From: VAZQ01 sp963841105
Lineage (GTDB): Bacteria; Pseudomonadota; Alphaproteobacteria; Rhizobiales; Xanthobacteraceae
Assembly (NCBI GenBank): GCA_963841105.1
Contig: CAWJCB010000030.1
Span: forward strand, 124,001 to 188,000
DNA: 64,000 nt
Reading direction: 5' to 3'
Positions 7,924-16,412 of the stretch are shown in pieces. Each line of letters begins with the position of its first letter. Within the stretch, counting starts at the first letter, position 1. Below the pieces are notes generated by a model. It was not told the origin of the DNA and made no database searches. It worked only from the letters and a program-made list of their open reading frames with translations. The translations under genes were made by a program, and so were the position numbers.

Positions 7924-9129
7924 ATGCGGTCGCTCGTTCTAGACGCGGCAATCACCGTGGCGACAGCGGTTCGAATGAGGGCGAACCGGTTGGCGCGCAG
8001 GGTGAGACGGCTGCAATCGGCGGCATTGGCTACGGTGCCGTGCGTAACGATCGTTCTCGCTGGTTGGGCTGTTTCCGGACTTACCGCCTTCGATTCGCCC
8101 CGCATTGAGAAACCAAATTTGGCTCCGATCGAGGATCAACGCGTCGCATCTCTTAGCGCCAAAACCGACTCTGTTACCGCCAATACGGAGCCCGTGGACT
8201 CGCCCCAACCTACCGCAATAGACAAGACCGGCACCTCCGACGCGGATTTGGTGACGACGGCGGCAGGGGCCGCGGGCTCCGATCGGTCGGAATCAATCGT
8301 TGAGACCGCCGCGGTGGTGCACTCCTCGCAGAAGCTTCCGGCCGAAACGCCACCGATGCAGATCGCGGCGTCGACGGGACCTGATGCGGTCCACGATATC
8401 GGCAACGCAGTGAGGTCCATCGAAACTGTCGACGAGTGCCTGGTGCCGGAAATCTGCACCGACCAATACTTGTGGTCGCTCTACCAGCGAACGCCCAAGC
8501 GCGACACCATCAAGGTTGTGGAGCAAAGGAAAGTCACAGTTACGAAGAAGGGCAAAACGCGGACCATCGCCAAAGAGCTTACCAAGTTCGTCGACGAGGA
8601 CTTCACGTGGAAGGATCCGAAGGCGGCTGAAAAAGCCGGCATGTCATTGATGGATTACGTGATCGGAGGCATGGATCGGAGCTTCAAACTGAAGCTCTAT
8701 CATGCTCTTCGCGCGCTGGACAAAGCCGGGCTCTCGCCGGGGATAACGAGCGCATTCCGCGACGATTACCGTCAATCGATCACAACCGGCCTGAAGGCTG
8801 CCTCTGACAGATCATATCACGGCGGGAGTTTGCGCGGCGGCTACGGCCGCGGGCTTGCGGTCGATCTTGTGAGTGTAAAGGGCGAGACACGTGCGGAGCG
8901 ATCCATTTCCACTCAAACTTTATGGAAATGGATCGATGATCACGGCAAGGAATTTGGAATCGCGCGACCTTATCTGGATAAAGACCCGCCACATGTGGCA
9001 CCGATCGACGGTGAGGAATATGCCGCTCATCACCGCGAGGCGCATGAGCGACACGCAGGATCGGAAAAGAAGAAGCGTACCCAGGTTGCGCGGAATACAG
9101 GCGAAAGGTTCAAACCGCGACATCCTTAA
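7924..9129 (+). CDS. M15-like (VanY-type) murein peptidase domain protein
   Basis: The N-terminus holds one hydrophobic segment (ATVPCVTIVLAGWAVSGL), likely a signal anchor, followed by a low-complexity region to about residue 150. The C-terminal half carries SAFRDDY, then SYHGGSLRGGYGRGLAVDLVS and DPPHVAPIDG, which resemble the HxxxxxD and xxH zinc motifs of M15 D-Ala-D-Ala carboxypeptidases. It probably trims peptidoglycan in the periplasm. Two GTG codons directly precede the ATG chosen here. It sits 61 bases before a second L,D-transpeptidase gene, which suggests a shared cell-wall role. Confidence 0.7.
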   Translation: MRSLVLDAAITVATAVRMRANRLARRVRRLQSAALATVPCVTIVLAGWAVSGLTAFDSPRIEKPNLAPIEDQRVASLSAKTDSVTANTEPVDSPQPTAIDKTGTSDADLVTTAAGAAGSDRSESIVETAAVVHSSQKLPAETPPMQIAASTGPDAVHDIGNAVRSIETVDECLVPEICTDQYLWSLYQRTPKRDTIKVVEQRKVTVTKKGKTRTIAKELTKFVDEDFTWKDPKAAEKAGMSLMDYVIGGMDRSFKLKLYHALRALDKAGLSPGITSAFRDDYRQSITTGLKAASDRSYHGGSLRGGYGRGLAVDLVSVKGETRAERSISTQTLWKWIDDHGKEFGIARPYLDKDPPHVAPIDGEEYAAHHREAHERHAGSEKKKRTQVARNTGERFKPRHP

Positions 9130-9190
9130 CGCTTTCCGCGTTCGAGGGATCGAGCACGAATTCACAACTCCCTGACAACCGGGACATGGC

Positions 9191-10702
9191 ATGACAAATC
9201 GATGCACGACGGCCCAATCCACCGAGGCAGCCCAGCGATGGGCGCCTCCCGCCATTGTGACGCTCGCCGCCACGGCCGCCCTGACGGCGCTGACTGCGGC
9301 TCCGCCCGCCGACGCCGCGCCCCGCCAGGCCCGTCCCGAGCAAACCACCGAGGCGGCGGCCCCACGGCACGCGGGCGAGCCGATCATGGCGATCGTATCG
9401 ATCAAGAGCCAGAAGGTGACCATCTACGACGCCGACGGCTGGGTCCTGCGCGCGCCGGTGTCGACCGGAACGACGGGACGCGAGACGCCACCCGGCGTCT
9501 TCAGCGTCGTGCAGAAGGACAAGGACCATCGCTCAAGCCTTTATGACGATGCCTGGATGCCGCACATGCTGCGCATCACCTGGAACGGCCTCGCGCTGCA
9601 CGGCGGGCCGTTGCCCGGATACGCGGCCTCGCACGGCTGCGTGCGGATGCCCTTTGGCTTTGCGCAGAAGCTGTTCGACAAGGTCGGCATCGGCACGCGT
9701 GTGATCATCTCGCCGAGTGACGCGGAGCCGGTCGAGCTTTCCCATCCGGCGCTGTTCGTCCCGAATTCTGGGGCCATCGCGGCCGCGCCGGCGCGCGCCG
9801 AAACGCTCGCGCGCGAGGCGGACGAGGCCACCAGGCTGGCGCAACAGACGAAGAACGCTGCCGCCCTTGCGGTGAAGGAGGCGGCCCCGCTCGCGGCGGC
9901 GCTGCGCAAGCTTGAACTGGCGCTTGCCGCCGCCAAGACCGACCAGGCCAGGGCACGAGCCGAGGACCAGAAGCAGAAGGCCGCTGCGAAAGTCGAGGAG
10001 CTGCAAAGGCAGCTCGACGCCGCCAGGGCCAACGCAAAGTCCAAGCTCGACGCTGCCGCGGCGGCCCAGAACGCCACCAAGATGGCCGAGACCAAGCAGG
10101 CCGACGCCGCCAAGGCGGCAAGCGAGGCAAAGCTGGCCCTCGAGCCGGTCTCGATTTTCATCAGTCGCGCGACGCAGAAGCTCTACGTGCGGCGCAACAC
10201 GCATAAGCGGCTGCCGGACGGGGGCGAGCTGTTCGACGCGACGATTGAGGTTCCGGTCACGATCCGCGACCCCGACAAGCCGATCGGCACCCATGTGTTT
10301 ACGGCCATGGCGCGCACCGACCGGGGCCTGCGCTGGACCGCGGTCACGATCGACCGCGGGGACGACGCCAAGGCCGCGCTTGACCGCATCGCCCTCCCGC
10401 ACGATGTGCTCGATCGCATCGCCGCAACCGCATTGCCGCGGTCCTCGATCGTCATTTCGGATGAGCCTCTGCACCGCGAAACCAACTATCGCACGGAGTT
10501 CGTCGTTGCGCTGAACAACCAGCCGCAGGGCGGCATCATCACCCGCCCGCGCTCGCCCGATATCCGCGTCGCGCGCCGTGACGAATTCGGCTTCGGCTGG
10601 GGTGGCTGGGGTTTCAACAATACGCCCGGGCGCGGCGGCCAGTACTACGATCCGCGGCAGAACAATCGGAACTATTATCAGCAGCCACAGCGCTGGTGGT
10701 GA
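9191..10702 (+). CDS. L,D-transpeptidase with central coiled coil
   Basis: The 503-residue protein begins with a signal peptide (ATAALTALTAAPPADA). The YkuD domain covers about residues 63-175, with LHGGPLPGYAASHGCVRM as active site (Cys150). Residues 200-320 are an Ala/Lys/Glu-rich coiled coil, followed by a second domain (VSIFISRATQKLYVRRN...) resembling a partial YkuD fold without the Cys motif, and an Asn/Gly/Tyr-rich tail. It would make 3-3 cross-links in peptidoglycan. Similar bidomain proteins are frequent in this order. Confidence 0.85.
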   Translation: MTNRCTTAQSTEAAQRWAPPAIVTLAATAALTALTAAPPADAAPRQARPEQTTEAAAPRHAGEPIMAIVSIKSQKVTIYDADGWVLRAPVSTGTTGRETPPGVFSVVQKDKDHRSSLYDDAWMPHMLRITWNGLALHGGPLPGYAASHGCVRMPFGFAQKLFDKVGIGTRVIISPSDAEPVELSHPALFVPNSGAIAAAPARAETLAREADEATRLAQQTKNAAALAVKEAAPLAAALRKLELALAAAKTDQARARAEDQKQKAAAKVEELQRQLDAARANAKSKLDAAAAAQNATKMAETKQADAAKAASEAKLALEPVSIFISRATQKLYVRRNTHKRLPDGGELFDATIEVPVTIRDPDKPIGTHVFTAMARTDRGLRWTAVTIDRGDDAKAALDRIALPHDVLDRIAATALPRSSIVISDEPLHRETNYRTEFVVALNNQPQGGIITRPRSPDIRVARRDEFGFGWGGWGFNNTPGRGGQYYDPRQNNRNYYQQPQRWW

Positions 10703-10829
10703 AAACGCGGCGCGTCGCGAGCAGGCCGTACGGCACGCAGGGAATGCGCAATGGCGGCCGGCCCTGTTCCCTGCTCAGCGCAACCGCGCTATTTAAATTA
10801 GAGTAAACCATTGATTTTGTTGTATTAAT

Positions 10830-10906
10830 TGGCGCGCCCGAAAGGATTCGAACCTCCGACCCCCAAATTCGTAGTCTGGTGCTCTATCCAGCTGAGCTAC
10901 GGGCGC
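10830..10906 (-). tRNA. tRNA-Arg (anticodon ACG)
   Basis: The minus strand gives GCGCCCG-TAGCTCAGCTGG... with a 7-bp acceptor stem pairing to CGGGCGC, discriminator G and encoded CCA. The anticodon stem is CCAGA/TTTGG around the loop CTACGAA, so the anticodon is ACG (Arg, read after deamination as CGN). The T loop GGTTCGAATCC is standard. Total 77 nt. Its 3' half is repeated at 4254-4302. Confidence 0.95.
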
Positions 10907-11348
10907 GTTTGACGCGATGCGCAGGAAAATCCCCTGCCCGCGACGCGGGCCAGGAGGAATGCGCCCGTAGCTATAGGCTTCAATCCGCATTGGCAATGGT
11001 CGGTCGGCCGTCACTCACGCCGCGGCAAGTGTGCAGGCGTTTGATCGAGCTGAGGTGGGGCGTCGTCGCGGAGCACCGCAAGATCACACCGCAAGATCGG
11101 AGTTGCGAGACAGGGGGACATGTGTTAGAACATATCATGAACATACGGGGAAAGCCGCAGTTTGCGCGAGAAATTCAAGCAGCCGCAATCAAAAGATGTA
11201 GTTTTCCCGAATTGAAACGGAAAACCCAATGATTTCAATGCTTATCACAATAGGAGCGTGCTGGAAATGGCGCAAAACGATGCGCAATTGGGCCAAACGG
11301 CAGGTAAAACTGACCTTTTTTCGCCCCAAAACGAACCCGGGCGCTCCC
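10907..11348. other. Intergenic stretch between tRNA-Arg and sensor kinase
   Basis: About 440 bases with no supported gene. It contains a GAAC-N7-GAAC box at 11128-11142 and a 31-codon frame starting at the ATG overlapping that box, which has no recognisable features. No terminator hairpin for the kinase gene was identified here. Confidence 0.5.
11128..11142. promoter_or_regulatory. GAAC-N7-GAAC, LexA-box-like direct repeat
   Basis: The sequence GAAC-ATATCAT-GAAC matches the alphaproteobacterial LexA consensus GTTC-N7-GTTC read on the other strand. No SOS gene is adjacent: the tRNA-Arg lies to the left and the 3' end of a kinase gene to the right. Eight fixed bases can occur by chance once or so in a window of this size. 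Confidence 0.25.
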
Positions 11349-12827
11349 TCACGCGCTGGCGCGTTCGCCGCGCCGGACCGTGAGCTCGACGGCGCGGTCG
11401 GGGATGGTCAGGCGGAAGGTTGCCCCGATGGTGCCCTCGACCAGGCGAATCTCGCCGCCGTGGGCGCGCACCAGCTCGGCCGCGATGGCAAGGCCGAGCC
11501 CGGCGCTGCCGGTGCGGGTCGAGCCCTGGAAAGCCTCGAACAAATGCGCGCGGGCGCGCTCGGAAACGCCCGGTCCGGTGTCGGACACCTCGATCACCAC
11601 CACCGCGCCCTCGCGCCGCCCGGTGATGCGGATCTGATCGCGCCCGGGATCTTTCGCCTCGCGTCCCTCAAGGGCCGCCAGCGCGTTGCGGGCGAGATTG
11701 AGGAGGACGCGAAACAGCTGGTCGGGATCCGCATCCACCATGAGCCCGCGCTCCACCGCGCTGATCCAGCGCACCGGCGCGCCGGCGTCAATGCCCAACG
11801 TCTCGCGCACGGTCTCGACCAACGGCTCGAGCGCCACCATGCGCCGATCAGGTGCGGGCTCCTGAACGCGGCCATACGACAGGGTCGATTGGCAAAACGC
11901 GATGGCACGCTCGAGCGCGCGCATGAGCTGCGGCGCAAAACGCTGGACGTGGGGATCCGCCACCTTGGCCAGCCGCTCGGAGAACAGCTGCGCCGAGGTC
12001 AGAAGGTTGCGCAGGTCGTGGTTGATCTTGGAGACCGCAAGCCCGAGCGCGGCGAGGTGAGTTTTCTCCGCCAGCAGCGCGGCAAGCTCGGACTGCATCG
12101 CCGCGAGCTCGCGCTCGGCCGTGCCGATCTCGTCCGCGCGCTGCGACGCCGCAATGACCCGCGCGGGATTCTCCGGGTCGGCGCGAAACGCCACGATGTT
12201 GTCGGTCATGCGCCGCATCGGCCGCACCAGCAGCAGATGCAGAGCGAAGTAGACGAGCGTCGCGGAAATCGCCGAGATGATGAGTGAGAGAATGAGGAGG
12301 CGAATGGAGAAATCCACCATCGCCTTGCGCAGCGGCGCCTCATCGGCGACGATCTCGACGAACTCGCCGCCCATGGGCGCCGGCCCGACGACGCGCATCA
12401 CGTCGGTATCGGCGCAGAAGAGCGTCTCGAAGGCCTCGATGATGGCGCCGTGCCAGGACATGTGCCGCACGTCGATGTCCTGATCGATGGCGGGCGGCAT
12501 ATCGGAGGCCGCGAGCAACCGGCGCTGCTGGCCCATCTTGAGCGCCACCGCGCGCGCGCCGATGCTGTCGAGAATCTGCCGCGCCACCGTGTCCGGCACC
12601 ATGCCGTCGGGCGCGGCCTCGAAAACGAGCGCGGCGGTGTACGCCGCGGAGAGCCGGTCATTGAGCCAGCTCAGGCGAAAATTGGCGATCAGAGGCACAT
12701 AGATCAGCACCTCCGCCATCATCACGAAAAGGACGGTGAGGACGAGCAGCTTGCCGGAAAGGCCCAGACGCGGCGTGCGCGCGCCGCGTCCGGGCGAAGT
12801 GGATTTGGCTTCCTGGACCAGAGTCAT
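11349..12827 (-). CDS. Membrane sensor histidine kinase
   Basis: From the ATG at 12827 the 492-residue protein has a TM helix (LLVLTVLFVMMAEVLIYVP), a periplasmic sensor of about 130 residues, a second TM helix (LLILSLIISAISATLVYF), a HAMP linker, an H-box KINHDLRNLLTSAQ, an N-box (NLARNALAALEG) and G-boxes (VSDTGPGVS, GSAGLGLAIA). It would autophosphorylate on the H-box His. No response regulator is adjacent, so it is an orphan kinase; ligand unknown. A longer frame reaching 12905 is less likely because it runs through a palindromic repeat. Confidence 0.85.
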   Translation of the reverse strand: MTLVQEAKSTSPGRGARTPRLGLSGKLLVLTVLFVMMAEVLIYVPLIANFRLSWLNDRLSAAYTAALVFEAAPDGMVPDTVARQILDSIGARAVALKMGQQRRLLAASDMPPAIDQDIDVRHMSWHGAIIEAFETLFCADTDVMRVVGPAPMGGEFVEIVADEAPLRKAMVDFSIRLLILSLIISAISATLVYFALHLLLVRPMRRMTDNIVAFRADPENPARVIAASQRADEIGTAERELAAMQSELAALLAEKTHLAALGLAVSKINHDLRNLLTSAQLFSERLAKVADPHVQRFAPQLMRALERAIAFCQSTLSYGRVQEPAPDRRMVALEPLVETVRETLGIDAGAPVRWISAVERGLMVDADPDQLFRVLLNLARNALAALEGREAKDPGRDQIRITGRREGAVVVIEVSDTGPGVSERARAHLFEAFQGSTRTGSAGLGLAIAAELVRAHGGEIRLVEGTIGATFRLTIPDRAVELTVRRGERASA

Positions 12828-12840
12828 GATTCCAGCAAAC

Positions 12841-12882
12841 GTAGCCCGGATTGAGCGCCAGCGAAATCCGGGAATCCCCGGC
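12841..12882. repeat. GTAGCCCGGAT-type palindromic repeat, copy 1
   Basis: GTAGCCCGGATTGAGCG is followed by AGCGAAATCCGGGA, the inverted partner of the CCCGGAT core. The same unit occurs at four other places in the window (16409, 19172, 22166 and 23195). Non-coding; here it lies just upstream of the sensor kinase start. Confidence 0.7.
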
Positions 12883-13017
12883 GCTTCACTTCCCCTCCAC
12901 TTCACCTTTCACGCAATTGACGGGAAAGGGCGCCCTCCCCTATAAGCCGCGCAAGCTCTGGGCCGGTCGTGCAGTTGCGGCCGTGGGGCGATCCCCTTGT
13001 TCCATAACCGTTTGTGG

Positions 13018-13093
13018 CTAGTGCGGTGGATTTGAAGTTCCTATCATTTGGCCGCGAGCACGAGTAGGAACTTCAAATCCAAACCCGCATTAG
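13018..13093. repeat. Long hairpin repeat, first of two upstream of rpmH
   Basis: CTAGTGCGGTGGATTTGAAG on the left pairs with AACTTCAAATCCAAACCCGC on the right, and the outer CTAGTG/CATTAG ends also match, giving a stem of roughly 25 bp around a loop of about 25 bases. It shares its layout (CTAGTG-N3-GGATT-GAAGTTC) with the next hairpin. Confidence 0.7.
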
Positions 13094-13106
13094 AATTGTA
13101 GATGTG

Positions 13107-13181
13107 CTAGTGTCCCTTGGATTCCGAAGTTCGCATCAGAGGGGCCGCCAGCACTTGCGAGCTTCGGAATCCGGACACTAG
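13107..13181. repeat. Long hairpin repeat, second of two, adjoining the rpmH ribosome-binding site
   Basis: CTAGTGTCC at 13107 pairs with GGACACTAG ending at 13181, and TTGGATTCCGAAGTTCGCA pairs with TGCGAGCTTCGGAATCC, a stem of about 28 bp. It ends 13 bases before the rpmH start and must be in the transcript leader or overlap the promoter of this ribosomal gene. Confidence 0.75.
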
Positions 13182-13194
13182 CGGAGAGAGACCG

Positions 13195-13329
13195 GTGAAA
13201 CGGACATATCAACCGAGCAAGCTGGTGCGCAAACGCCGCCACGGTTTCCGCGCCCGCATGGCAACCAAGGGCGGGCGGAGAGTCATCGCAGCCCGTCGCG
13301 CGCATGGACGCAAGCGGCTGAGTGCCTGA
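13195..13329 (+). CDS. rpmH: 50S ribosomal protein L34
   Basis: The 44-residue product (KRTYQPSKLVRKRRHGFRAR...GRRVIAARRAHGRKRLSA) is L34, complete. The start is GTG at 13195, preceded by GGAGAG. It heads the conserved cluster rpmH-rnpA-yidC-engB-argB. L34 is among the most highly expressed small proteins, so the palindromic unit directly upstream of its ribosome-binding site is unusual. Confidence 0.97.
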   Translation: MKRTYQPSKLVRKRRHGFRARMATKGGRRVIAARRAHGRKRLSA

Positions 13330-13361
13330 CTCCTCTGGCGGCCGAAAGCGGCGCCGGCGCC

Positions 13362-13694
13362 GTGGAACGCCTTCGAAAGCGGGCTGATTTCCTCGCAGCC
13401 ACGTCCGCACGAAAGGTTCCGACCGCGGCATTCGTCCTGCAAATGCGCAGGCGCAGCGACAAGGGTCCGGTACGCGTCGGCTTCACCGTATCGAGGAAGG
13501 TTGGAACCGCCGTCGAGCGCAACCGCGTGCGCCGCCGGCTCAGGGAGATCGTCAGGTTGACAGGGAAGGACGCTGGCCTTCACGACGGCAATGACTATGT
13601 GCTGGTCGGACGGCGCGCCGCGCTATCGACGCCGTTCGAGCAAATCATCAAAGACTTCCGGCAAGCGTTGGGACGGCTTCGAGTTGGCAAATGA
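13362..13694 (+). CDS. rnpA: Ribonuclease P protein component
   Basis: The 110-residue protein contains the RNase P signature region VERNRVRRRLREIVRL and the central beta sheet (GFTVSRKVGTA). It assists the RNase P RNA in trimming tRNA 5' leaders. The start is GTG at 13362, 32 bases after rpmH; its stop overlaps the yidC ATG by four bases, so the two are translationally coupled. Confidence 0.96.
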   Translation: MERLRKRADFLAATSARKVPTAAFVLQMRRRSDKGPVRVGFTVSRKVGTAVERNRVRRRLREIVRLTGKDAGLHDGNDYVLVGRRAALSTPFEQIIKDFRQALGRLRVGK

Positions 13695-15508
13695 CTGATC
13701 AAAAGAACACGCTTCTCGCCATCGTCCTTTCCGCGCTTGTCCTGATCGGCTGGCAGCTTTATTTCGGACTGCCGCAGTTCGCGAAGCAAAAACCGCTCGA
13801 GCAGCAGCAGGCGCAGGAGCGACCGCCGGCGCCCGGCTCTTCTGTCCCGCAGGCGGGCGCCCCGTCGCAAGCTCCCGTTGCCGCGCCGCAGGCGCCCGGG
13901 CATACCGGGGTTCCCGGCCAGACAATGACGCGGGAAGCGGCGCTTGCCGCCTCGCCTCGCGTGCGCATCGAGACTCCAAGCCTCTCAGGGTCGATTTCGC
14001 TCAAAGGCGCGCGCATCGACGACCTGTCGCTGATCAAATATCGCGAGACGGTCGATCCGCGCTCGCCGCCGATCGTGCTGCTGGCTCCTTCCGGCAGCCC
14101 GGCGCCGTTCTATTCCGAATTCGGCTGGGTGCCGGCGGCAGGCACGACGGTGAAGGTGCCGGGGCCGGACACGCTGTGGCAGCAAAGCGGCTCCGGCATG
14201 CTCTCGGTCGGCCACCCGGTGACGCTCGTCCATGACAACGGCGAGGGTCTGGAATTTCGCCGTACCATCGCTGTCGACGAGAACTACCTGTTCACGGTCA
14301 AGGACGACGTCACCAACAAGGGCAATTCCCCCGTCACGCTCTATCCCTATGCGCTGATCTCGCGGCACGGCACGCCACCCACGCTCGGATACTACATCCT
14401 GCACGAAGGCCCCCTCGGGGTGCTCGACGACAAGCTGCAGGAATTCAGCTACGCCGACCTCGAGAAGAAGAAGGACATTCCCTTCACCTCGACCAATGCC
14501 TGGCTCGGCTTCACCGACAAATACTGGGCGGCGACGCTGCTGCCCCTGCCGACGGCAAAGATTGCGGCGCAGTTCTCCGCTTACCAGAACGGCATCAAGC
14601 GGTATCAGACCTCCTACAATCTCGATCCGCAGACGCTGGCTCCCGGCGCCACCAGCTCCGCGGAGACGCGGCTGTTTGCCGGCGCCAAGGAAGTCTCCAT
14701 CGTCGATGGCTACAACACACAGCTCGGTCTCAACAAGTTCGACCTGCTGATCGACTGGGGCTGGTTCTACTTCATCACCAAGCCGATGTTCTTTGCGCTT
14801 GACTGGATCTATAACCGCGTCGGCAATTTCGGCGTCGCCATTCTCATTGTTACAGTCCTCATCAAGATTCTTTTCTTCCCGTTGGCCAACAAGTCCTATG
14901 CCTCAATGGCCAAGATGAAAGCGGTCCAGCCGGAAATGATGGCCATCCGCGAGCGCTTCGCCGACGACAAGATGAAGCAGCAGCAGGCCATGATGGAGCT
15001 CTACAAGAAGGAGAAGGTCAATCCGGTCGCCGGCTGCCTGCCGATGCTGATCCAGGTCCCGGTCTTCTTTTCGTTGTACAAAGTGCTGTTCGTCACCATC
15101 GATCTGCGGCATGCCCCGTTCTTCGGCTGGATCAAGGACCTTTCCGCGCCTGATCCGCTGACCGTCTTCAATCTGTTCGGGCTCATTCCATGGGATCCGA
15201 CGGTTGTCCCGATCATCGGTCCTTTCCTTCATCTCGGTCCATGGCCGCTCATCATGGGCGTCACCATGTGGTTCCAGATGAAGCTCAATCCGCCGCCGCC
15301 CGATCCGGCGCAGAAGATGATCTTCGACTACATGCCGGTCATCTTCACCTTCATGCTCGCGAGCTTCTCGGCCGGGCTGGTAATCTACTGGGCCTGGAAC
15401 AACACGCTCTCCGTCCTCCAGCAGAGCACGATCATGCGCAAGCACGGCGCCAAGATCGAGCTCATCGACAACATCAAAGCGCTGTTCGTGAAGAACAAGA
15501 AGGCGTGA
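13691..15508 (+). CDS. yidC: Membrane protein insertase YidC
   Basis: 605 residues, the size of proteobacterial YidC. One N-terminal TM segment (NTLLAIVLSALVLIGWQLYF), a Pro/Ala-rich linker, a large periplasmic domain (about 60-345) and the conserved five-helix insertase core from about residue 360, with the positively charged groove region (VNPVAGCLPMLIQVPVFFSLY). It inserts and folds inner-membrane proteins with or without SecYEG. Its start overlaps the rnpA stop. The C-terminus is basic (NIKALFVKNKKA), as expected for ribosome contact. Confidence 0.97.
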   Translation: MTDQKNTLLAIVLSALVLIGWQLYFGLPQFAKQKPLEQQQAQERPPAPGSSVPQAGAPSQAPVAAPQAPGHTGVPGQTMTREAALAASPRVRIETPSLSGSISLKGARIDDLSLIKYRETVDPRSPPIVLLAPSGSPAPFYSEFGWVPAAGTTVKVPGPDTLWQQSGSGMLSVGHPVTLVHDNGEGLEFRRTIAVDENYLFTVKDDVTNKGNSPVTLYPYALISRHGTPPTLGYYILHEGPLGVLDDKLQEFSYADLEKKKDIPFTSTNAWLGFTDKYWAATLLPLPTAKIAAQFSAYQNGIKRYQTSYNLDPQTLAPGATSSAETRLFAGAKEVSIVDGYNTQLGLNKFDLLIDWGWFYFITKPMFFALDWIYNRVGNFGVAILIVTVLIKILFFPLANKSYASMAKMKAVQPEMMAIRERFADDKMKQQQAMMELYKKEKVNPVAGCLPMLIQVPVFFSLYKVLFVTIDLRHAPFFGWIKDLSAPDPLTVFNLFGLIPWDPTVVPIIGPFLHLGPWPLIMGVTMWFQMKLNPPPPDPAQKMIFDYMPVIFTFMLASFSAGLVIYWAWNNTLSVLQQSTIMRKHGAKIELIDNIKALFVKNKKA

Positions 15509-15557
15509 CACGCTCCCCTCCCCTCTGCGGGACTGGGCTATCGCATGTGGCCACGGT

Positions 15558-15736
15558 CCCCCTCACCCGGCCGCTTACGCGGCCGACCTCTCCCCGTCGG
15601 GGAGAGGTCAACCGAGTGTGCGACACAGATCGAGAACATTCTCCCTGGGTTGAGAGGTTCACCGCACGAGCAATGGACGCGATCACCTCTCCCCGGCGGG
15701 GAGAGGTCGGCGCCGAAGGCGCCGGGTGAGGGGGCG
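15558..15736. repeat. CCTCTCCCC-type long palindrome, yidC-engB
   Basis: CCCCTCACCCGGCCGC...GCGGCCGACCTCTCCCCGTCGGGGAGAGGT on the left is mirrored by ACCTCTCCCCGGCGGGGAGAGGTCGGCGCC...GGCGCCGGGTGAGGGG on the right. The unit fills almost the whole gap between yidC and engB. Related palindromes are at 36395 and 44091. Confidence 0.75.
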
Positions 15737-15746
15737 AGCATGCCAA

Positions 15747-16412
15747 ATGCGATCCCCTGCCCCCACCCGTATCGAGATTGAAGCCGGGCGCAAGCTGTTC
15801 GCCGGCGACTGGCATTTTCTCTGGGCGGCGAGCTCGTTTGCTTCATTGCCTCCCATGCGCGGCATCGAGATTGCTTTCGCCGGCCGCTCCAATGTCGGCA
15901 AGTCGAGCCTGATCAATGCGCTGACCGGCCGCCGCGGTCTTGCGCGCATCTCGCATACGCCGGGACGCACGCAGGAGCTGATCTTCTTCGCCGGCCCATC
16001 GCCTCTCACTCTCGTTGACATGCCCGGCTACGGTTATGCGGCTGCCGCGAAGTCCAAGGTGAAGGCCTGGACCGGGCTCATTCATGAGTTTCTCAGAGGA
16101 CGCGCCAATCTCGCCCGCGTCTATCTCCTCATCGATGCCCGCCATGGTCTCAAAGCAACCGATGCCGGTGTGCTTGACCTCCTGGATCAGGCGGCGGTGA
16201 ATTATCAGATCGTGTTGACAAAGGCGGACCAGGTCGGGGCGGCGGATGCCGCGGATCTGACCGCAGCAACAGCGCGGGAAGTCGCCAGGCATCCCGCGGC
16301 GCATCCCGGGGCGCTGCTGACATCAGCTCACACTGACGCCGGCATCCCGGAGCTGCGGGCGGCCATCGCGCGCCTGCTTGGCGAACGCGCGCCGACATTG
16401 CGAAGACCGTAG
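15747..16412 (+). CDS. engB: Ribosome biogenesis GTPase EngB (YihA/YsxC)
   Basis: The protein has G1 GRSNVGKSSLIN, G3 DMPGYGYAAA and G4 TKADQV, in the order and spacing of the EngB family, which acts in assembly of the 50S subunit. Of the possible starts (GTG 15726, inside the palindrome, or ATG 15747) the ATG giving MRSPAPTRIEIEAGRKLF fits the family N-terminus. About 221 residues. Position downstream of yidC and before argB is the usual one in this order. Confidence 0.93.
   Translation: MRSPAPTRIEIEAGRKLFAGDWHFLWAASSFASLPPMRGIEIAFAGRSNVGKSSLINALTGRRGLARISHTPGRTQELIFFAGPSPLTLVDMPGYGYAAAAKSKVKAWTGLIHEFLRGRANLARVYLLIDARHGLKATDAGVLDLLDQAAVNYQIVLTKADQVGAADAADLTAATAREVARHPAAHPGALLTSAHTDAGIPELRAAIARLLGERAPTLRRP

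Noticed and set aside
9533..10474. Long minus-strand frames (300 and 206 codons) opposite the second L,D-transpeptidase
   Set aside because: Arg/Gly- or Ala/Ser-rich shadows of a GC-rich gene whose own protein has clear YkuD motifs.
13018..13181. CRISPR-like tandem repeats upstream of rpmH
   Set aside because: Only two units, each self-complementary along its whole length, with no constant repeat/spacer alternation. No CRISPR array was seen anywhere in the window.
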